Assembly: GCF_011045195.1 (NCBI RefSeq)
Contig: NZ_CP049200.1
Span: 186,001 to 250,000, forward strand
Length of the DNA stretch: 64,000 nucleotides
Origin: Caulobacter soli
GTDB taxonomy: Bacteria > Pseudomonadota > Alphaproteobacteria > Caulobacterales > Caulobacteraceae
Direction of reading: 5' to 3'
Shown: piece by piece, positions 60,419 through 64,000 of the stretch
Position numbering within the stretch: the stretch's first letter is position 1
How the letters are laid out: each line of letters begins with the position of its first letter
Made by a program: the position numbers and the translations under genes
The notes under the pieces: model-generated
Databases searched by the model: none
What the model was told of the DNA's origin: nothing
The model's input: the letters and a program-made list of their open reading frames with translations, nothing else

Positions 60419-61533
60419 CAGGCCGCGATCCGCGAGGCGATCTGCGCGCGCATATGGTCGATCAGGCGCTTCTGGTCGGCGCAGAAGACGCTGGGGTTGT
60501 CCAGTCCGCGCGCGGCGCTCCAACGATGGGTCGGCATGCCGCCGCCGCAGATCTTCAGGTCCGGGCAGGCGCGGCACTCAGGGGCCGAGGGGCGCTGGGC
60601 CTGGTGATAGGCGATGAAGTCGGGCGCGCCGACCAAGACGCGCAGATCGTCGAAGACGGTCCAGGTCTTGTCGAACCGGTCGCTGCCATTGGCCGACTTG
60701 AGGGTGTCGTTCTTGGTGAGCGTGCCGTCGGTCTCCACCACCAGAATTCCGTAGTCGTCCTCGCCGATCCCCTCCTTGACCGAGCGCCCGCCCAGCAGGA
60801 GGCGCATCATGTCGTCGAGCAGGCGGATGCGGATCGGCGCGGGATCGGCCAGATAGGCGTCGAGCATGCGGACCATCCAGTCGCCGTATTCGGTGGACGT
60901 CAGGCTGGCCTTGCCCATGGGCAGGGTGTCATGGTTGCCGTCGCGATAGAGGAAGTCGACGCTCGGCGTGCCGGTGGCCTTGAAGAAATCGTAGACCTCC
61001 CGCGGATCGGCGGCCAGATCAACGACGCACAGCAGGCCCGACAGCATCGCCTCGCCCTGCGGATGGGCCAGGACGCGATCGATGGCGGCGACCACCTTGG
61101 CGTGGGAGGCGCGGCCGCGCAGGTCGGGACGATGCTGGTCATGGACCGCGGCCGGACCGTCCAGGCTGATGCTGACGCCGACGTCGTGGCGCGCGCAGAT
61201 GTCGAGGACCTGATCGGAGAGCAGCAGGCCGTTGGTCTGGACGTGCAGGCCGATCGGCGAGGGCAGGCGCCGGCGCAGGGTCGCGCAGATCTTGTCGAAC
61301 CGCGCCGCCCCCACAAGCAGCGGCTCGCCGCCATGGAAGACGATGCTGAACGGCTTGGCCTGGACGGCGAACAATTCGGCCAGGCGATCGGCCAGGGCCT
61401 CGATGGTCGCCTCGCTGACCAGCTTGGGCTGACGACGCCAGGCGTCGTCGCCCATGTTGTAGACGTAGCAATAGTCGCAATTGAGGTTGCAGCGGCTCGC
61501 CAGCTTGACGAGGACCGTGTCGATTTCGACCAT
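60418..61533 (-). CDS. yhhB: Radical SAM/SPASM cyclophane-forming peptide maturase (YhhB-like)
   Basis: 371 residues. The radical SAM cluster is C15-x3-C19-x2-C22 (ASRCNLNCDYCYVYN), the SAM contact is VFHGGEPLLVG, and GVSISLDGP is typical of peptide maturases. The SPASM-type C-terminus has cysteines in PECRACPDLKICGGG and NPSVFCADQ for auxiliary clusters. These enzymes install three-residue cyclophanes (aromatic ring to a beta carbon two residues on). It starts 20 bases after the precursor gene. Confidence 0.9.
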   Translation of the reverse strand: MVEIDTVLVKLASRCNLNCDYCYVYNMGDDAWRRQPKLVSEATIEALADRLAELFAVQAKPFSIVFHGGEPLLVGAARFDKICATLRRRLPSPIGLHVQTNGLLLSDQVLDICARHDVGVSISLDGPAAVHDQHRPDLRGRASHAKVVAAIDRVLAHPQGEAMLSGLLCVVDLAADPREVYDFFKATGTPSVDFLYRDGNHDTLPMGKASLTSTEYGDWMVRMLDAYLADPAPIRIRLLDDMMRLLLGGRSVKEGIGEDDYGILVVETDGTLTKNDTLKSANGSDRFDKTWTVFDDLRVLVGAPDFIAYHQAQRPSAPECRACPDLKICGGGMPTHRWSAARGLDNPSVFCADQKRLIDHMRAQIASRIAA

Positions 61534-61553
61534 GATACGTGCCCGGACGGGAC

Positions 61554-61712
61554 CTAGCGGTTGTGGCGGTTGTGCATGCGGTTGTAGGCGCTGGGCGTGC
61601 TGACGGCGTTGTTGCGCACTTCCTGCATCAGGCGCTGCAGGGCGGCGCTGTCGAGCTTGAGCGAACCGGTCGCGGCGGTCGGCTCGACGGGACGAGCGGG
61701 GGCGGCGTTCAT
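61554..61712 (-). CDS. yhhA: RiPP precursor peptide (YhhA-like, three cyclophane triads)
   Basis: 52 residues; ATG at 61712 with AAGGAG 7 bases upstream. A leader (MNAAPARPVE to about residue 40, with the helical SAALQRLMQEVRNN as likely recognition part) is followed by the C-terminal core YNRMHNRHNR. That is three aromatic-Asn-Arg triads at Y43-N44-R45, H47-N48-R49 and H50-N51-R52. The layout matches substrates of three-residue cyclophane synthases, and the Y-H-H order matches the YhhA name. Predicted product: a peptide with three Tyr/His-to-Arg cyclophanes, further oxidised. No protease or exporter lies in the operon. Confidence 0.85.
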   Translation of the reverse strand: MNAAPARPVEPTAATGSLKLDSAALQRLMQEVRNNAVSTPSAYNRMHNRHNR

Positions 61713-61744
61713 GATCGGACTCCTTGCGGCTGATCGAACGCCAC

Positions 61745-62030
61745 CGATAGCACGAGTTCGATTTGTTTGAAAATCACGTAAATCATTGTAAAGTTAAGAA
61801 TTATTCGCATTTTTTCTCATCATAATTAAACAACGTTTATGAAGGTTTCGGCAATTCAAAAATGAAATTCCTATTTGGAAATTAGAAATTAAAATAAAGA
61901 TAGGAATATTAAAAATTATTACGCCGAAAATTGGTATTGAAATTTGATGTATACTTACATGTAATATCTTATTTCATAAGAAATATTGTATTTAGGCTGA
62001 AAGTTTGATGCGGAAGGCCAATTTTAGGAG
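61745..62030. other. AT-rich block upstream of the RiPP operon
   Basis: About 285 bases of mostly A and T (runs such as AATTAAAATAAAGATAGG and TATACTTACATGTAATA) in a genome region otherwise very GC-rich. No protein is encoded. It lies directly upstream of the precursor gene and so holds its promoter; it may be a target for an AT-binding nucleoid protein (GapR or MucR type in alphaproteobacteria) or a relic of transfer. Confidence 0.7.
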
Positions 62031-62032
62031 AT

Positions 62033-62071
62033 CGTCGTGCGGGGCCCGCTGTCCTGGCGCCCCGCACGACG
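62033..62071. terminator. Perfect 13-bp hairpin at the edge of the AT-rich block
   Basis: CGTCGTGCGGGGC (62033-62045) pairs exactly with GCCCCGCACGACG (62059-62071); 13-base loop. There is no T-run on either side. It could end transcripts coming from the AT-rich region or insulate the ptuA-like gene starting at 62136. Confidence 0.5.
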
Positions 62072-62135
62072 TCCTCAGAGCCAAGGCTCTCGCCGATCGC
62101 TAACGTCAGCGCGGTTTGCATGCTAGACCGCCCCC

Positions 62136-63554
62136 ATGGCTGACGATTTCAGATTCCTAGGACTGACGCTCGAGAACATGCGGGCGTTCGGGCCTGCTCA
62201 GAAGCTCGACTTGGCCGGCTTGGACGGCGCGCCCGCCCGATGGTGTGTGATTCTCGGCGAGAACGGCGTCGGTAAGACCACGACCATGCAGGCGCTGGCG
62301 ATGATGCGGCCAGTCCCCGCCTTCAAGCGGGGAGACGATGGACAAGTGATTGCGCTGGCGGTGACCGATGGCGATCTGCCCGATCCCGACTTCGTCGAAC
62401 CTGATGTTTTCGACTACGACAACGAGCGCATCGAAGGCTTGGTGCGACGCCACGCCGATCGGGTCAGCGCCCGAATGACGGCGGTGCTCAGGGATACGAC
62501 CGGACGCGAGATCGAGATCGGCTTCGATTGCGTCGTCGAGAACGGCGAACTGCAGACAGCAACGCTCCAGCAGCAGCATGAAAGCCTGAAGGCGGAAGGG
62601 CCGTTGATCATCGGCTATGGCGCGTCACGGCATCTGGGCTCTCGAAATATGAACAGCGTGTCGGACAATCGGCCGACCGAGGGGCTGTTCAATGATCTCG
62701 TCGAGCTGGTCGACGCCGACGAGGTGATGGAGTTTCTGCATCATGCCGAGCTGTCCGCGAGAGTCGCCTTGGAAACGGACGCCGGCAACGAAGAGCTGCG
62801 CCGTGACCACCATCGCGTGTCGCGGTTTTTCGGTGGGCTCAAGAACGCGATCGCCAAGGTCATCCCGCATCTTGAACCCGCCGATATCTCGATCGTCATG
62901 CCAAGGCTTACGGGCTCGACCAGTCGGACCGGCATGCGCGTCAGAACCGCGTCCGGTGAAGTGCCCATGGCCGAGCTTAGCCTGGGGTATCGTGTCACCA
63001 TCTCCTGGATCGTCGATCTGGCCTGGACGCTCTTTCAGCGCCGGCCGGACAGTCCGTCGCCCTTTGACGAAAGCGCGATCGTACTTGTCGATGAGATCGA
63101 TCTGCATCTGCATCCTCGATGGCAGCGCGAAATCCGTCACCACCTGCTCGACGTCTTCAAGAATGTGCAGTTCATCGTCACCAGCCATAGCCCAATCATC
63201 GCCCAGGAAGGGATCGCGCAGGGCGATCCGGTCTCCGTCGTGCGGCTGGAGGGCGACCACGCGACGATCCTCAATCGCCCCCTGCCTTCCAAACCGTGGC
63301 GTTATGATGAGGTGCTCGGCAGCCGCGCGTTCAATGAACTGATCGGCGCGGACCTGCGGTCGGAGGCCTTGCTCATCGAACGCAGGGCCTTGCTGCGTAA
63401 GCGGGAGCTGACCCCGGAGGAGGACGCGCGCTTAGACGCCTTGAACGCGATCATCCATGATCTGCAGGCTCCCGACGCGCCGTATGACGCGGCGTTCGAC
63501 AAGTTGATGGGGCGGGTCGTCGAGCTGGAAAAGCAGCTCGCCGCCAAGTCATGA
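62136..63554 (+). CDS. ptuA: AAA/ABC-type ATPase of a Septu-like defence system (PtuA)
   Basis: 472 residues. Walker A is at 41-48 (GENGVGKT, K47), close to the N-terminus as in RecF/OLD-like ATPases (FRFLGLTLENMRAFGP before it). The signature-like MAELSLGYRVTISWIVDLAW precedes Walker B (AIVLVDEIDLHLHPRWQ, about 313-329), then FIVTSHSPIIAQE. The C-terminal ~100 residues are helical. The HNH gene starts inside its stop codon. PtuA/PtuB pairs (Septu) protect against phage; the ATPase controls the PtuB nuclease. Naming rests on this pairing plus sequence style. Confidence 0.83.
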   Translation: MADDFRFLGLTLENMRAFGPAQKLDLAGLDGAPARWCVILGENGVGKTTTMQALAMMRPVPAFKRGDDGQVIALAVTDGDLPDPDFVEPDVFDYDNERIEGLVRRHADRVSARMTAVLRDTTGREIEIGFDCVVENGELQTATLQQQHESLKAEGPLIIGYGASRHLGSRNMNSVSDNRPTEGLFNDLVELVDADEVMEFLHHAELSARVALETDAGNEELRRDHHRVSRFFGGLKNAIAKVIPHLEPADISIVMPRLTGSTSRTGMRVRTASGEVPMAELSLGYRVTISWIVDLAWTLFQRRPDSPSPFDESAIVLVDEIDLHLHPRWQREIRHHLLDVFKNVQFIVTSHSPIIAQEGIAQGDPVSVVRLEGDHATILNRPLPSKPWRYDEVLGSRAFNELIGADLRSEALLIERRALLRKRELTPEEDARLDALNAIIHDLQAPDAPYDAAFDKLMGRVVELEKQLAAKS

Positions 63555-64000
63555 TCCGGATCGCTCGCACCGCGGCGCCGGCGGCCCTGACGCGGCTGGG
63601 CGCGAACTGGGCCAAGGCGCACGAAGAGGCGTTCCTGCAGGCGCCGCAGGCCTATCTGGACGGCGACCAGAGTCTGCCGGTCAAGGTCCATGTCTATGGA
63701 CATGATGATGTTCGCATCGCTCTGCGCGACATGCAGCACAGCAAGTGCTGCTACTGCGAAGTTCACATGGACGAATATATGGCGCGCCACGTGGAGCATT
63801 GGCGGCCCAAAGGCGGGGTTTGTCAGGATCGCGACGGGCCCGAGCTCAAACCCGGTTACTATTGGCTGGCCTATGACTGGGACAATCTGCTTTTGGCCTG
63901 CGTCGTGTGCAACTCGCTCAACAAGGGCACCCAATTTCCATTGCGCGATCCGACGCGGCGCGCGCGCAGTCATCTCGACGTCCTGGCCGACGAGGCGCCG
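63551..64000 (+). CDS. ptuB: HNH endonuclease of the Septu-like system (PtuB), partial
   Basis: Starts at 63551, overlapping the ATPase stop by 4 bases (ATGA), and runs off the right edge after 150 residues. The HNH finger is in HSKCCYCEVHMDEYMARHVEHWRPKGG (Cys pair and VEH, about residues 62-88) and YDWDNLLLACVVCNSLNKG (Asn and second Cys pair, about 109-127). This is the PtuB/TIGR02646 arrangement, with the ATPase upstream as expected. Confidence 0.85.
   Translation, partial: MIRIARTAAPAALTRLGANWAKAHEEAFLQAPQAYLDGDQSLPVKVHVYGHDDVRIALRDMQHSKCCYCEVHMDEYMARHVEHWRPKGGVCQDRDGPELKPGYYWLAYDWDNLLLACVVCNSLNKGTQFPLRDPTRRARSHLDVLADEAP

Overview
The window is high-GC DNA with the gene content of an aerobic alphaproteobacterium, most probably Caulobacteraceae (Caulobacter/Phenylobacterium type). 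The pointers are three TonB-dependent receptors, a FecI/FecR pair, many LysR-type regulators, LLM flavin monooxygenases and dense oppositely oriented operons. The genus is an inference from gene style; no rRNA or tRNA marker was found.

Layout. 1-2140: minus-strand ECF sigma factor, FecR anti-sigma factor and STN-type TonB receptor (cut by the left edge). 2506-7451: small regulator/target pairs (TetR|MFS, HxlR|FMN reductase, DoxX|LysR), most with a palindrome between them. 7704-17087: a specialised-metabolite locus. It holds a Sfp-type PPTase, an A-Ox-T-TE synthetase of the indigoidine (IndC/BpsA) type, a tautomerase, a PsuG/IndA-like C-glycosidase, a DUF4243 oxidase, a uracil phosphoribosyltransferase and, convergently, two half-size DMT transporters and an HD nucleotidase. 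The set matches, part by part, the Streptomyces minimycin/indigoidine logic, with an HD enzyme where the HAD phosphatase would be. 17324-24155: LysR, LLM monooxygenase, TonB receptor, MDR oxidoreductase and SsuA-like binding protein, probably for an organosulfur or related substrate.

24321-30946 is a defence island. It contains a HEPN-like protein, a complete ABC-three-component system (REase-like nuclease, middle component, Rad50-like ATPase with a CxxC hook) and a divergent PRTase-DprA-HAD operon. It abuts a truncated, frameshifted epimerase remnant that marks one edge. 31571-33547 has a membrane protein and an HNH-like protein; 33734-34950 Lrp/GST; 35010-40155 a nucleotidyltransferase-HEPN fusion next to a 1370-residue P-loop STAND-like ATPase with a C-terminal PD-(D/E)XK-like domain.

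41250-51649 is a catabolic region: SnoaL-like proteins, Rieske oxygenase, TonB receptor, MAPEG, VOC, PaaK-type CoA ligase, FrnE/DsbA-type protein and LysR. A recurrent GGAAACAGTTGT element lies in front of four of its transcription units and suggests one regulon. 51928-58814 is mostly uncharacterised genes, including two nuclease/HEPN-like candidates.

58998-61712 is a RiPP operon read on the minus strand: a 52-residue precursor ending in three aromatic-Asn-Arg triads (YNR, HNR, HNR), a radical SAM/SPASM cyclophane synthase, a 2OG-Fe(II) oxygenase and a HExxH peptide hydroxylase. Its upstream region is a strikingly AT-rich ~290 bp block. The window ends in a Septu-type (PtuA/PtuB) defence pair cut by the right edge.
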